Notes: generated by a model from the sequence alone, not told the origin. 35,702 nt of DNA from an uncultured Eubacteriales bacterium (GCA_949283695.1 CASDTX010000035.1:75296-110997), one strand, 5' to 3'. Counted from the first letter of the stretch, positions 22,137-30,695 are shown. Numbers and translations are program-made.

Positions 22137-22442
22137 ATGAGTAAAAAGATTAGGACGGAGGCAGTGGATTATCTGTTTGAAGCTGTTCTGAGTCTGCAGA
22201 ATAAAGAAGAGTGCTACACATTTTTTGAAGACATCTGTACCATCAATGAACTGCTTTCTTTATCGCAGAGATTTGAAGTCGCCAAGATGCTCAGAGAGCA
22301 AAAGACTTATCTGGAGATCGCGGAGAAGACCGGGGCATCAACCGCCACGATCAGCCGGGTGAATCGTTCTCTGAACTACGGAAATGACGGATATGACATG
22401 GTATTTGAACGGATCGGGCTGAAGGAAGATCAGGAGTCATAA
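22137..22442 (+). CDS. YerC/YecD family TrpR-related DNA-binding protein
   Basis: A 101-residue protein of the Trp repressor superfamily. The all-helical pattern is clear: LFEAVLSLQNKEECYTFFEDICTINELLSLSQRFEVAKML, then the helix-turn-helix TYLEIAEKTGASTATISRVNRSL. ATG 22137 has AAAAGGAGAC upstream. Targets of this family are poorly known; autoregulation through the upstream repeats is an inference. No gene follows on the same strand within the transcript. Confidence 0.9.
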   Translation: MSKKIRTEAVDYLFEAVLSLQNKEECYTFFEDICTINELLSLSQRFEVAKMLREQKTYLEIAEKTGASTATISRVNRSLNYGNDGYDMVFERIGLKEDQES

Positions 22443-22484
22443 TGTGGGCCAGAAGGCAAGTTAGAGCGGGAGAAACATAAAAAG

Positions 22485-22518
22485 CGCCGGAGATCAGCAG
22501 GAGAGCAGATCTTCGGCG
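22485..22518 (-). terminator. Rho-independent terminator of the DUF1836 gene
   Basis: An 11-bp stem (22485-22495 with 22508-22518, one G-U pair). On the minus strand GC and then TTTTTATGTTT follow. It probably also ends the plus-strand yerC transcript. Confidence 0.75.
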
Positions 22519-22600
22519 TATTTGCAGGTGACTTCATCTTTTGTTTCATAAGAGATAAGAAACGAAGTTCATACATGATCCCAAGGAAAGAATCGAGAGG

Positions 22601-23203
22601 TCAGGAATCCTCTCTGGATGCAAGCTTGTCTATGATCTTTTCGATCATGTTTTTCTTCAGATAAACATCAAAGCTCAAACTGCACAGAAAAGCGAAAAGC
22701 TGAAGTTCATCACGGCTGTCGCCTTCGGGAATATCCTGGAAAGCGGACTGAGACTTCTCGTACGCCTCCTGCACGGACGCCTTCATGGGGGCAATCCGGG
22801 ACTTCTCCATCTCGCAGACTTCACTGTAAAGCCGCGAAAGTTCTACGCAGTTCTCGCCTGAGAAGTAATTTTCCTTCAGAGGTTTTAACATGATTTCGAT
22901 ATCCCGGATCGAAAGGATGTTTTTGAAATAATAGATAAAAATAAGAAGGATCATATGCTCCTTGGAGTATTTCTTTTTCACGGATGGAGGAAGCAGATTG
23001 TTCTTCGTATAATTATTAATCATGGTTTTCGTCAGAATCTTATCCTCACTGTACCGTTTCGTGGATGCATAATGGTCATCCATAAAAGTGGTAACCTGAT
23101 CCATATACAAATCAATGTTGGGAATCTCTTCCGGCCGGATATAATCCACCTGATCAAGACTCTTTAAAATGCTGTTCAATATATCATTCATGTCAATTTT
23201 CAT
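22601..23203 (-). CDS. DUF1836 domain protein, MerR-like helix-turn-helix
   Basis: A 200-residue protein. The N-terminal half contains a predicted MerR-like DNA-binding region with ILTKTMINNYTKNNLLPPSVKKKYSKEHMILLIFIYYFKNILSI, a pattern typical of DUF1836. The C-terminal half is helical and acidic. ATG 23203 follows GAGGTGATACT. The gene is divergent from pcrA. The family is common in Firmicutes and is presumed regulatory; no target is known. Confidence 0.88.
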   Translation of the reverse strand: MKIDMNDILNSILKSLDQVDYIRPEEIPNIDLYMDQVTTFMDDHYASTKRYSEDKILTKTMINNYTKNNLLPPSVKKKYSKEHMILLIFIYYFKNILSIRDIEIMLKPLKENYFSGENCVELSRLYSEVCEMEKSRIAPMKASVQEAYEKSQSAFQDIPEGDSRDELQLFAFLCSLSFDVYLKKNMIEKIIDKLASREDS

Positions 23204-23293
23204 AGTATCACCTCAATGTACTTATTATATAGTAATAAAAACCAGATAGCAAGGAAATTTCATAAAAAGCTATATGGTCTTTTTCACTTCAGC

Positions 23294-23322
23294 TTGTCTT
23301 TTTCATGCGCAATTGTTATAGT
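23294..23322 (+). promoter_or_regulatory. Promoter of pcrA
   Basis: TTGTCT (23294-23299), 17-base spacer, TATAGT (23317-23322), leaving a leader of about 80 bases before the start codon at 23411. Confidence 0.65.
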
Positions 23323-23410
23323 TGACTTTGACGAAAAGGTGTTCGATAATAGACAGACATACGATAGACTCTCATACATCGTTCGAGATATTAAGAATAA
23401 GGAGATCCAC

Positions 23411-25765
23411 ATGAGCAGTATATATGATACTTTGAATGAGCCTCAGCGAGAGGCAGTATACCATACAGAAGGCCCTCTTCTGATTCTTGCGGGAGCGGGA
23501 TCGGGAAAGACAAGAGTTCTGACCCACCGCATCGCATATCTGATCCAGGAACTGGGGGTAAATCCATGGAATATTCTTGCGATTACATTTACGAATAAAG
23601 CGGCCGGTGAAATGCGTCAGCGGGTAGATGATCTGGTGGGATTTGGTTCGGAGAGCATCTGGGTGAGCACGTTTCACTCTGCATGCGTGCGGATCCTCAG
23701 ACGGCATATTGATCGTCTTGGCTATGATAACCGTTTTACAATTTATGATACCGACGACCAGAAGACACTGATGAAGGAAGTATGCCGAAAGGTCGGCATC
23801 GATACTAAGCAGTTTAAAGAACGGATGCTTCTGTCGGTTATTTCTTCTGCCAAAAATGAAATGATACTTCCGGATGAATATGAGCTGAATGCAGGGGGCG
23901 ATTTCGTACAGCGCAGAGTGGCACAGGTATACCGGGAGTATGAGGCGCAGCTGAAATCCAACAATGCGCTGGATTTTGACGATCTGCTGGTGAAGACGGT
24001 GCAGCTTCTGGATTCCCAGCCGGATATCCGGGAAAATTACCAGGAAAGATTCCGCTATATTATGGTGGATGAGTATCAGGATACGAATACGGTACAGTTT
24101 AAACTGGTCCGTCTTCTGGCAGGAAAATACAGAAATCTGTGTGTGGTGGGAGATGACGACCAGTCCATCTATAAATTCCGCGGGGCCAATATCCGGAATA
24201 TTCTGGATTATGAAAAAGAATTCCCTGATGCAAGGGTAATTAAACTGGAACAGAATTACCGTTCCACCGGGAATATTCTTAATGCTGCGAATGAAGTGAT
24301 CCGAAACAATAAGGGGCGAAAAGACAAGACCCTCTGGACTGCCAATGGAGAAGGCGAAAAGATCCGGCTCCGCCAGTTTGATACCGGGTATGATGAGGCA
24401 GATTTTATTGCAGAAGATATCCGCAAAAGTGTGGAGAACGGCGCTGCTTACAATGATCATGCGATCCTCTACCGAACGAATGCGCAGTCCCGTCTCTTCG
24501 AGGAGAAATTCGTGGCCATGAGTATTCCTTATAAAATTGTAGGCGGAATTAATTTCTATGCCCGCAGGGAGATTAAGGACATCCTGGCATATTTAAAAAC
24601 TGTGGACAACGGACAGGATGATCTGGCAGTCCGAAGAATTATCAATGTCCCCAAGCGGGGCATCGGCCTTACAACCATTAACCGGATCCAGGAGTCTGCA
24701 TCGGGCCGGGACATCAGCTTTTACGAGGCGGTTCTTGCGCCTGAAATGATACCGGGAATAGGAAGAAGTTCGTCCAAACTGGACTCCTTTGCAGCTTTGA
24801 TCGAATATTTCAAAGGACAGACAAAAAAAGAGAGCCTGACGGATCTGATCAATGAAATCATCGGACAGACAGGATATCTGGACAGTCTGGAAGCGGATGA
24901 TCCTGAAGATGCGGAATCGAGGATCCAGAATATCGATGAACTTGTGAATAAAGCGGCCGCTTATGAGGAGGCGTGTGCGGATCGGAACGAGCCGGCGACC
25001 CTGAGTGGGTTCCTGGAAGAGGTGGCACTTGTGGCAGATATTGACAGTCTGGATGAGAACCAGGATTATGTAGTGCTTATGACACTTCACAGCGCCAAGG
25101 GACTGGAATTCCCCCAGGTTTATCTGGCCGGTATGGAAGACGGGCTGTTCCCAAGCTATCTGACCATTACAGGAGATGATCCTGCGGAACTGGAAGAAGA
25201 GCGAAGACTCTGCTATGTGGGAATTACAAGGGCAGAAGAAGAATTAACACTGACATGCGCACGGAGACGGATGGTCCGGGGAGAGGTGCAGTATAATAAA
25301 CTGTCGCGGTTCGTACGGGAGATCCCCATGGAACTTCTGGATACCGGGAGCAGAAAACGGAATGGGGTCTTCGGCGGAAGTACCAGTGGAATTACGCAAG
25401 AAAACAGCGGAAGCGAAGAAGAAATTGCGTTTGCGGACAAAGGCGCCCAAGCGGCGTATGAGAAAGCAAAACAGGCATTCCATACCCTGCCGTATCAGAT
25501 GCGGGGAAGTATGCAGGATCCGTCCCGGCGTACGGGCAGTCAGCCGTTGTCCGGATTACAGAAAGGCAGCCAGCTCACTGCAGAAAAAGGCGGAAAACTT
25601 TCTTACGGCGTGGGCGACCGGGTGAGCCATGTCAAGTTCGGCGAGGGAACTGTACGGGAGATCAAAGAAGGCGGCCGTGATCATGAAGTGACGGTAGAGT
25701 TCGACTCAGTCGGTATAAGAAAGATGTTTGCGATGTTTGCAAAACTGAAGAAAATCTCACAATAA
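23411..25765 (+). CDS. pcrA: ATP-dependent DNA helicase PcrA (UvrD/Rep family)
   Basis: A 784-residue superfamily 1A helicase that unwinds DNA in repair and replication restart. Motifs appear in order: Q-motif LNEPQREAV, Walker A AGAGSGKT at residues 27-34, AITFTNKAAGEM, VSTFHSA, Walker B VDEYQDTN, QSIYKFRGA, LEQNYRSTGNI, LMTLHSAKGLEFPQVYLAG and RRLCYVGITRAEEELTL. The C-terminal ~60 residues (VGDRVSHVKFGEGTVREI) form the Tudor-like polymerase-interacting domain of PcrA. ATG 23411 follows AAGGAGATCCAC; the frame is open to 23216 but that region holds the promoter. Confidence 0.96.
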   Translation: MSSIYDTLNEPQREAVYHTEGPLLILAGAGSGKTRVLTHRIAYLIQELGVNPWNILAITFTNKAAGEMRQRVDDLVGFGSESIWVSTFHSACVRILRRHIDRLGYDNRFTIYDTDDQKTLMKEVCRKVGIDTKQFKERMLLSVISSAKNEMILPDEYELNAGGDFVQRRVAQVYREYEAQLKSNNALDFDDLLVKTVQLLDSQPDIRENYQERFRYIMVDEYQDTNTVQFKLVRLLAGKYRNLCVVGDDDQSIYKFRGANIRNILDYEKEFPDARVIKLEQNYRSTGNILNAANEVIRNNKGRKDKTLWTANGEGEKIRLRQFDTGYDEADFIAEDIRKSVENGAAYNDHAILYRTNAQSRLFEEKFVAMSIPYKIVGGINFYARREIKDILAYLKTVDNGQDDLAVRRIINVPKRGIGLTTINRIQESASGRDISFYEAVLAPEMIPGIGRSSSKLDSFAALIEYFKGQTKKESLTDLINEIIGQTGYLDSLEADDPEDAESRIQNIDELVNKAAAYEEACADRNEPATLSGFLEEVALVADIDSLDENQDYVVLMTLHSAKGLEFPQVYLAGMEDGLFPSYLTITGDDPAELEEERRLCYVGITRAEEELTLTCARRRMVRGEVQYNKLSRFVREIPMELLDTGSRKRNGVFGGSTSGITQENSGSEEEIAFADKGAQAAYEKAKQAFHTLPYQMRGSMQDPSRRTGSQPLSGLQKGSQLTAEKGGKLSYGVGDRVSHVKFGEGTVREIKEGGRDHEVTVEFDSVGIRKMFAMFAKLKKISQ

Positions 25766-25976
25766 AATCATGACCGGGTTCCTGCTGATAAGTAAAACAG
25801 TGGCGGCAGCCACGGTAAGCACGTTCGCGCGATTTCGCAAATGGTGCGGGCCGAACTGCTATATTCTACTATTTTTGCTTCAATATTTTGAAATAAATTA
25901 GTAGTAATCTGAAAATGTTAGTGGTATAATATCAGAAAGCAAGCACTGTCCCATGGACAGGGAAAGGACGTGTATT

Positions 25977-26216
25977 ATGAACAGAATAGAAGAGCTGATA
26001 GCAGAATCAAAATTGAGTGAGATCCTGAACAGAAATGAGGCGGAGAAACAGAAAAATACGGTAATCTGGGTACTGGCGATCATAGGAGCAGTGGCGGCAG
26101 TTGCCGGAATCGCATATGCAGTATACCGCTTCTTCACACCAGATTATCTGGAAGACTTCGAAGATGATTTTGACGATGACTTCGATGATTACTTCAATGA
26201 AGACGATCAGGTATAA
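25977..26216 (+). CDS. Small membrane protein with acidic tail, 79 residues
   Basis: An N-terminal charged helix (MNRIEELIAESKLSEILNRNEAEKQ), one membrane helix (VIWVLAIIGAVAAVAGIAYAVYRFF) and an extremely acidic D/E/F/Y tail. ATG 25977 has AAAGGACG upstream; a -10-like TATAAT lies at 25925-25930 and a CTGTCC/GGACAG palindrome in the leader. Function unknown. Its acidic tail resembles that of the zinc-ribbon membrane protein at 19567-20628, which may be compositional only. The 211-bp gap before it holds small hairpins but no gene. Confidence 0.7.
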   Translation: MNRIEELIAESKLSEILNRNEAEKQKNTVIWVLAIIGAVAAVAGIAYAVYRFFTPDYLEDFEDDFDDDFDDYFNEDDQV

Positions 26217-26242
26217 TACATCAGGAAAAGGATAAAATGCAT

Positions 26243-26279
26243 ACAGGCAGGATGTGGGAAACTGCACCCTGCCTGTTTT
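26243..26279 (+). terminator. Rho-independent terminator of the small membrane protein gene
   Basis: ACAGGCAGG (26243-26251) pairs with CCTGCCTGT (26268-26276) and is followed by TTTTATG. Confidence 0.85.
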
Positions 26280-26367
26280 ATGTGAAGAAATTGTGAACGG
26301 TGCCGGAGAGTTGTGCAAAGGTGCCTGTCCCCTATGGGGAGAATATTCTGAAAATTCGGAGGAACGG

Positions 26368-27738
26368 ATGAAAAAGGGACAGATTTTTGAAGGGGTTATT
26401 GAACGGGTTGATTTTCCGAATAAAGGTATGGTATATGTTTCGGAGGAGAAGCGTTATGTAATCGTTAAAAACGGGATTCCGGGACAGAGGATCCGGTTTA
26501 TGATACATAAAGTGAAGGGGGGAAACGCTGAGGGGCGGCTTCTGGAAGTGCTGGAGAAGTCTTCTCTGGAAACGAGAAAGCCGGTCTGCAGTATCTTTCC
26601 AGCCTGCGGAGGGTGCATGTATCAGACGATGCCTTATGAAGAGCAGATGAGGATGAAGGAAGGGCAAGTCCGTCGGCTTATGGATGTGGCTGTTAAAGGA
26701 GATTATGTATTTGAGGGGGTAAAAGCCAGTCCGAAAGAATTCGGCTATCGCAATAAGATGGAGTTTTCATTCGGTGATGAGTTTAAAGATGGTCCTCTCT
26801 CTCTTGGACTCCATAAGAAAGGAAGTACCTATGATGTGCTGACTGTTTCGGACTGCCGGCTTGTCCATGAGGACATGAACAAGATTCTTGTATGTGTACT
26901 GGAATACTTCCGTGAACGGAATGTGAGTTATTATAAAAAGATGCAGCATACCGGATATCTGCGCCATCTTCTCTTAAGGAGAGGTGATACTACGGGCGAA
27001 ATCCTGGTCAATCTTGTGACGACTACCCAGGAGGAGCATGATCTTTTCCAGCTGACCGATGAACTTCTGAAATTGAAATTGGATGGGAAAATTGTGGGGA
27101 TTCTGCATATTCTTAATGATGCACTTTCGGATGTGGTTAAAAGTGATGAGACAAGGATTCTGTATGGCCAGGATTTCTTTTACGAGAAACTGCTAGGCTT
27201 AGAGTTTAAGATCACTCCTTTCTCATTTTTCCAGCCAAATACCAGAGGAGCAGAGGCCCTATATGAAACGGTACGGGATTACATCGGTGATATTCATGAT
27301 ATGACTGTGTTCGATCTCTTCAGCGGCACAGGAACGATCAGCCAGGTACTGGCACCAGTGGCCAAAAAAGTGGTTGGCGTGGAGATTGTCGAAGAAGCGG
27401 TTGAGGCTGCACGGGAAAATGCTGCCCGCAATGGAATAACCAACTGCAAATTCATAGCAGGCGATGTATTTCGGGTGCTGGATGAACTGGAAGAAAAGCC
27501 GGACGTGATCGTGCTGGATCCACCCAGGGACGGGATTCATCCAAAAGCACTGCCGAAGATTCTGAAGTACGGCGTGGAGAGGATTGTGTATATTTCATGC
27601 AAAATGACGAGCCTGGCGAGGGATCTGGAAATGATGCAGATCGCGGGGTATCGGGTGGAGAAAATTACGGCTGTGGATCAATTCTGTGAGACGGTGCACG
27701 TAGAGACGGTGGTAGGACTACAAAGGATAGATACCTAG
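26368..27738 (+). CDS. rlmD: 23S rRNA (uracil-5-)-methyltransferase RlmD/RumA family
   Basis: A 456-residue SAM-dependent RNA methyltransferase. An N-terminal TRAM domain (GQIFEGVIERVDFPNKGMVYV) is followed by iron-sulfur cysteines (CSIFPACGGCMYQ). The methyltransferase domain has FDLFSGTGTISQVLAPVAKKVVGVEIV, the motif VLDPPRDG and the nucleophile region YISCKMTSLARDL. ATG 26368 has CGGAGG upstream; the longer open frame to 26254 runs through the previous terminator. Whether it modifies U1939-type or another uridine cannot be read from sequence. The 3' end of rumA/rlmD is a known insertion hotspot for integrative conjugative elements in streptococci, and a mobile region begins just after its stop here. 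Confidence 0.9.
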   Translation: MKKGQIFEGVIERVDFPNKGMVYVSEEKRYVIVKNGIPGQRIRFMIHKVKGGNAEGRLLEVLEKSSLETRKPVCSIFPACGGCMYQTMPYEEQMRMKEGQVRRLMDVAVKGDYVFEGVKASPKEFGYRNKMEFSFGDEFKDGPLSLGLHKKGSTYDVLTVSDCRLVHEDMNKILVCVLEYFRERNVSYYKKMQHTGYLRHLLLRRGDTTGEILVNLVTTTQEEHDLFQLTDELLKLKLDGKIVGILHILNDALSDVVKSDETRILYGQDFFYEKLLGLEFKITPFSFFQPNTRGAEALYETVRDYIGDIHDMTVFDLFSGTGTISQVLAPVAKKVVGVEIVEEAVEAARENAARNGITNCKFIAGDVFRVLDELEEKPDVIVLDPPRDGIHPKALPKILKYGVERIVYISCKMTSLARDLEMMQIAGYRVEKITAVDQFCETVHVETVVGLQRIDT

Positions 27739-27919
27739 AAATCCTTGAATTTACGCACTTTGTTGACTTTTTCAGTTTCAACCGATTAGAGGAAAATCAC
27801 AAAGAAAAGGTGCTTGTAGACAAAGTGATCGTTGTGGTTGCCTTAGACCTCGGTACGGGGAACACAAAAAATCCTGAAATATGAAAGTGAATAATGGACT
27901 ATCAGATCATTGATAGAAG

Positions 27920-27989
27920 ATAGGGATACTTGAAGCAGAGGGTCCCTATTTTTTATATAGGGCATTCCGGTAAAAGGAGTGCCTTTTCT
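27920..27989 (+). terminator. Two consecutive terminator-like hairpins in the leader of the parB-chimera gene
   Basis: ATAGGGA (27920-27926) pairs with TCCCTAT (27943-27949), followed by a T-run. Ten bases later GGCATTCC (27961-27968) pairs with GGAGTGCC (27976-27983, one G-U), followed by TTTTCT. The next gene starts at 28015, so these may insulate the element from rlmD readthrough or attenuate its genes. The 180 bases before them (27739-27919) hold no recognisable gene. Confidence 0.7.
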
Positions 27990-28014
27990 ATTAAAAATTC
28001 AGGAGGAAAAGAAA

Positions 28015-28818
28015 ATGGCAAAGAACACAGCGTTAGGAGCAAAAAAAGAGGAACACAAAATTGTTTTTAAAGACACGGAACACGAAAACTTTTATTATAC
28101 CTATCTTTCAAAATGCCGGTGGCAGGATGTTTACCACAAAGCATTGGTGTACTGTCTTGGATTGTCAGACGATACCCGAAGGAATGTGAACCGGATTTAT
28201 GACTTTAAGACTGGAAGCATAAAACCGGAGTGTCTGCACGAAGGATGGCAGACGAGCGGCAGCGGAAGGATTGTGCGGATTGCATTTAATCTTTACACGA
28301 ATGGAACACCGACTACCTACCGGATGAAATATGAAGCCATGAAACATCAGGGCAGTAAAGGAGACAAGCATACGGCAGATGCTGTGGGTGAAACAGCAGG
28401 AGACAGTGGGCGCACAGTGCAGCGCTATATCCGTCTTGCCAGCCTGATCGATGGATTGCTGGGCGCTGTGGACGATGGGAAGATTGCCATGGTAGCCGGG
28501 GAACGGCTTTCTTATCTCAAGGAAGAAGAACAGACATGGGTATGGGATGCTGTTCAAAATACCGGCATGTATCCATCCCCGAACCAGGCAGGGCAGTTAA
28601 AAGCGATGAGTGAAGGCGGAGAAATGACAGAGGGAAGCGTTTATGCGGCTTTGGTTAAGAAAGAGAGTGGAAACGTCAACGTGACCATTTCCGCAAAGAA
28701 AATCCGTTCTTACTTCCCGCCGGCATATACGAAAACGCAGATTGAGGAAGTGATCTATTCACTTCTGGAACAATGGAAAGAGAAGGAGGGGGAAACAGAT
28801 GCAGGAAATCCGGTTTGA
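28015..28818 (+). CDS. Chimeric protein: DUF6075-like N-terminus joined to a ParB C-terminal half
   Basis: A 267-residue intact frame that appears to be two proteins spliced together. Residues 1 to about 100 match a DUF6075-type protein of integrative elements (IVFKDTEHENFYYTYLS, DVYHKALVYCLGL, IKPECLHEGWQTSG, AFNLYTNGTPT). From about residue 102 it becomes the C-terminal half of an element ParB (YRMKYEAMKHQGSKGD, GDSGRTVQRYIRLASLI, YFPPAYTKTQIEEVIYSLLEQWK). The ParB nuclease domain that should precede this part is missing, as is parA. ATG 28015 has AGGAGG nine bases upstream. Most likely a deletion between two element genes. DNA binding by the retained helix-turn-helix is possible, CTP-dependent clamp function is not. 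Confidence 0.7.
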   Translation: MAKNTALGAKKEEHKIVFKDTEHENFYYTYLSKCRWQDVYHKALVYCLGLSDDTRRNVNRIYDFKTGSIKPECLHEGWQTSGSGRIVRIAFNLYTNGTPTTYRMKYEAMKHQGSKGDKHTADAVGETAGDSGRTVQRYIRLASLIDGLLGAVDDGKIAMVAGERLSYLKEEEQTWVWDAVQNTGMYPSPNQAGQLKAMSEGGEMTEGSVYAALVKKESGNVNVTISAKKIRSYFPPAYTKTQIEEVIYSLLEQWKEKEGETDAGNPV

Positions 28819-29848
28819 TTATTTCCGGGGCATGGAAGCGGAGCAGTACAGCTTTTACCGTGTTCCAAAAGTCCTGTTTACTGCGGAATGTTTTAAATCC
28901 CTCTCCTGCGAAGCAAAGGTTTTATACGGTCTGATGTTAGACCGTATGAGCCTTAGCATCAAGAACCGGTGGTTTGATGAGGAGGACAGGGTATATATCA
29001 TCTTTACGGTAGAGGAAATCATGGAACTTCTTGGATGCGGACGGCAGAAAGCCATCAAAAATATTGCGGAACTGGATACGGACAAGGGGATTGGACTGAT
29101 TGAGAAAAAACGGCTCGGACTTGGAAAACCTAACGTGATCTATGTAAAAAATTTTATGATCCGGGAGTGCCCGGAGCCGCAGGATGAGGAAAAAGTGGGG
29201 GAAAATGCCGAAAATATGCAGAAGTATGAAAATCAAACTTCAAGAAGTATGAATAGCGAACTTCAGGAAGTTCCAGAACCAGATTTCCAGAAGTATGAAA
29301 ATCAAACTTCTGGAAGTATGAAAATCAAAACTCAAGAAGTTCCAAAATCAAACTGTAATAAGACTGATATAAACAAGACTGATTTTAACGATACAGAGTA
29401 TAGTGAGACGGATATAGAGAATCCTATCCCATCTTATCCATCACGAAATATGGGGAATGTGCGCCCGGAACCGGATGGGATGGATGAGATGGAAGTATAC
29501 CGGGAGATTATCCGAAACAACATTGACTACGAATGTTTCTCACAAAGAGACAGCCGGGAGAGGGAGGACGTGGACGAGCTGGTGGAGCTGATGGTGGAGA
29601 CGATGATGCTCCCGGATAACAGCACGGTGCGTATCAGCGGTGTAGATAAGCCTGTGGCAGTAGTAAAGAACCGGTTTATGAAGCTGAATTATTCCCATAT
29701 CGAGTATGTGCTGTTCAGTCTGCAGAGGAATACGTCAAAGGTGGCGAATATCCGCTCTTACCTGCTGACCACGCTTTACAATTCGTCCATGACGATGAGC
29801 CATTATTACCAGGCGGAAGTAAACCATGACTTGTATGGAGGTGGATAA
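28799..29848 (+). CDS. repA: Replication initiator RepA (RepA_N) with C-terminal DUF6017 domain
   Basis: A 349-residue initiator. Residues 1-115 are the RepA_N winged-helix domain (YSFYRVPKVLFTAECFKSLSCEAKVLYGLMLDRMSLS, VEEIMELLGCGRQKAIKNIAEL). The middle is a repetitive, hydrophilic linker rich in Q, N, E, S. The C-terminal ~120 residues (YREIIRNNIDYECFSQRD, VRISGVDKPVAVVKNRFMKL, SYLLTTLYNSSMTMSHYYQAEVNHD) form the DUF6017 domain found in Tn1549-type elements. ATG 28799 has GGAGGGGG upstream and overlaps the end of the previous gene by 20 bases. The linker is encoded by the 23-bp tandem repeats at 29221-29358. Confidence 0.9.
   Translation: MQEIRFDYFRGMEAEQYSFYRVPKVLFTAECFKSLSCEAKVLYGLMLDRMSLSIKNRWFDEEDRVYIIFTVEEIMELLGCGRQKAIKNIAELDTDKGIGLIEKKRLGLGKPNVIYVKNFMIRECPEPQDEEKVGENAENMQKYENQTSRSMNSELQEVPEPDFQKYENQTSGSMKIKTQEVPKSNCNKTDINKTDFNDTEYSETDIENPIPSYPSRNMGNVRPEPDGMDEMEVYREIIRNNIDYECFSQRDSREREDVDELVELMVETMMLPDNSTVRISGVDKPVAVVKNRFMKLNYSHIEYVLFSLQRNTSKVANIRSYLLTTLYNSSMTMSHYYQAEVNHDLYGGG
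29221..29358 (+). repeat. Six tandem 23-bp repeats (iteron-like) inside repA
   Basis: Units start at 29221, 29244, 29267, 29290, 29313 and 29336, each opening with GAAGT. Units 1, 2, 4 and 5 begin GAAGTATGAA, units 3 and 6 begin GAAGTTCCA; most continue as AATCAAACTTC or close variants. The period is 23 bp, not a multiple of three, so the protein repeats only every 69 bp (23 residues). Selection therefore appears to act on DNA. In RepA_N plasmids the origin lies inside the rep gene on such iterons, which makes this the probable replication origin of the element. Confidence 0.8.
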
Positions 29849-29852
29849 AGGG

Positions 29853-30194
29853 ATGAAAGAGTTTGTGAAAAAAGTGGCGGTTCCCGTGGGCGGTGCGGTG
29901 TTCCTGGCGGCGGTATTTTATCCCCTGTGTATGGAAAATGGTCAGTGTGATTATTTAAAACTCTGGATGTTCGTGGGAATCCCCTACGGTATCCACCGGA
30001 TGTTTCTATGGGTTATCCCGAAAGGCTTTGACATCGGGGGAACGGTGGGAGTGCTGGTGCTGAATCTGTTAGTCGGTGGCGTCATTGGCGGCATCATCCT
30101 CACGGTACGGCTTGTTCTGGCCGTCCTTTACCTGGGAAAAATCCTTGTGTCCGGTGTTTTAAGGCCGACCGACCGAAGAAGCATCGGAAGATAA
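29853..30194 (+). CDS. DUF6050-like integral membrane protein
   Basis: A 113-residue protein with three hydrophobic segments (VPVGGAVFLAAVFYPL, LWMFVGIPYGIHRMFLWVI, VGVLVLNLLVGGVIGGIILTVRLVLAVLYLG). Small membrane proteins of this shape follow repA in Tn1549-type elements and are labelled DUF6050. ATG 29853 has GGAGG ten bases upstream, inside the 3' end of repA; the open frame begins earlier at 29826. Function unknown. Confidence 0.7.
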   Translation: MKEFVKKVAVPVGGAVFLAAVFYPLCMENGQCDYLKLWMFVGIPYGIHRMFLWVIPKGFDIGGTVGVLVLNLLVGGVIGGIILTVRLVLAVLYLGKILVSGVLRPTDRRSIGR

Positions 30195-30235
30195 TGCCGG
30201 TTGATTTACAAAAGAAAAATGAATAAAGAATTACG

Positions 30236-30270
30236 AAAGCAGCTTAAAGTGTTTACTTGGCTGCTTTTTT
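30236..30270 (+). terminator. Rho-independent terminator after the DUF6050 gene
   Basis: AAAGCAGC (30236-30243) pairs with GCTGCTTT (30260-30267), continuing into a T-run. The inner TTAAAGTGTTTA can pair further. Confidence 0.8.
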
Positions 30271-30283
30271 CTGTCCAGGGCAG

Positions 30284-30308
30284 ACTTTGCGACACGATGG
30301 CGCAAAGT
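30284..30308. promoter_or_regulatory. Inverted repeat upstream of the XRE regulator gene, probable operator
   Basis: ACTTTGCG (30284-30291) and CGCAAAGT (30301-30308) are perfect 8-bp arms around nine bases, 28 bases before the regulator's start codon. This is the usual spacing of a dimeric helix-turn-helix autorepressor site. Confidence 0.6.
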
Positions 30309-30335
30309 GCGAATCTTTCGTGAAAGGAGGGAGCT

Positions 30336-30695
30336 GTGTTGGGAAGCCGTGCGGGATCGCAAGGGTTGATCGAATTGGGAGAGCGTATCAGACAGCGGAG
30401 ACAGGAAAAAAACATATCTCAGGAAACATTTGCAGAGAAAGCCGGCGTCAGTGTCAACACAGTGAGCCGTATCGAGGGCGGGCAGACGGCTACTTCCATT
30501 GAGATTTTCACAAAGATGGTGGAGGTGCTGGATGCGGATGCCAATGAATTGTTGGGGAGAAAAAGGGATGTACCCTATGGGAAGAATCCAGAGGAAACAA
30601 TGGTTCTCCGTATCCGGAAACTGAAACCAAGGGAGCAGAAGATTGTGATCCAGACAATGACTGCCTTGATGGATGGGATAGAGGCAGGACAGTAA
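30336..30695 (+). CDS. XRE family transcriptional regulator
   Basis: A 119-residue protein whose residues ~13-72 form a Cro/CI helix-turn-helix (LGERIRQRRQEKNISQETFAEKAGVSVNTVSRIEGGQTATSIEIFTKMVEVL). The C-terminal helix (KLKPREQKIVIQTMTALMDGI) probably dimerises. A GTG start is used, with AGGAGG (30325-30330) five bases upstream; TTG 30339 is an alternative. It likely controls element genes and itself through the inverted repeat at 30284-30308. It marks the start of the element's regulatory end. Confidence 0.9.
   Translation: MLGSRAGSQGLIELGERIRQRRQEKNISQETFAEKAGVSVNTVSRIEGGQTATSIEIFTKMVEVLDADANELLGRKRDVPYGKNPEETMVLRIRKLKPREQKIVIQTMTALMDGIEAGQ

Noticed and set aside
23216-23410. 65-residue N-terminal extension of PcrA
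   Set aside because: The region contains the promoter (23294-23322), and the usual PcrA N-terminus with a good ribosome site begins at 23411.
19567-26216. Link between the acidic tails of the proteins at 19567-20628 and 25977-26216
   Set aside because: Both tails are low-complexity D/E/F/Y sequence; similarity in composition is not evidence of shared ancestry or function.
2429-26245. Recurring GCATACAG word in several intergenic hairpins (2429, 14364, 26239)
   Set aside because: The surrounding sequences differ and one further copy lies within a coding region; eight bases recurring a few times is expected by chance.
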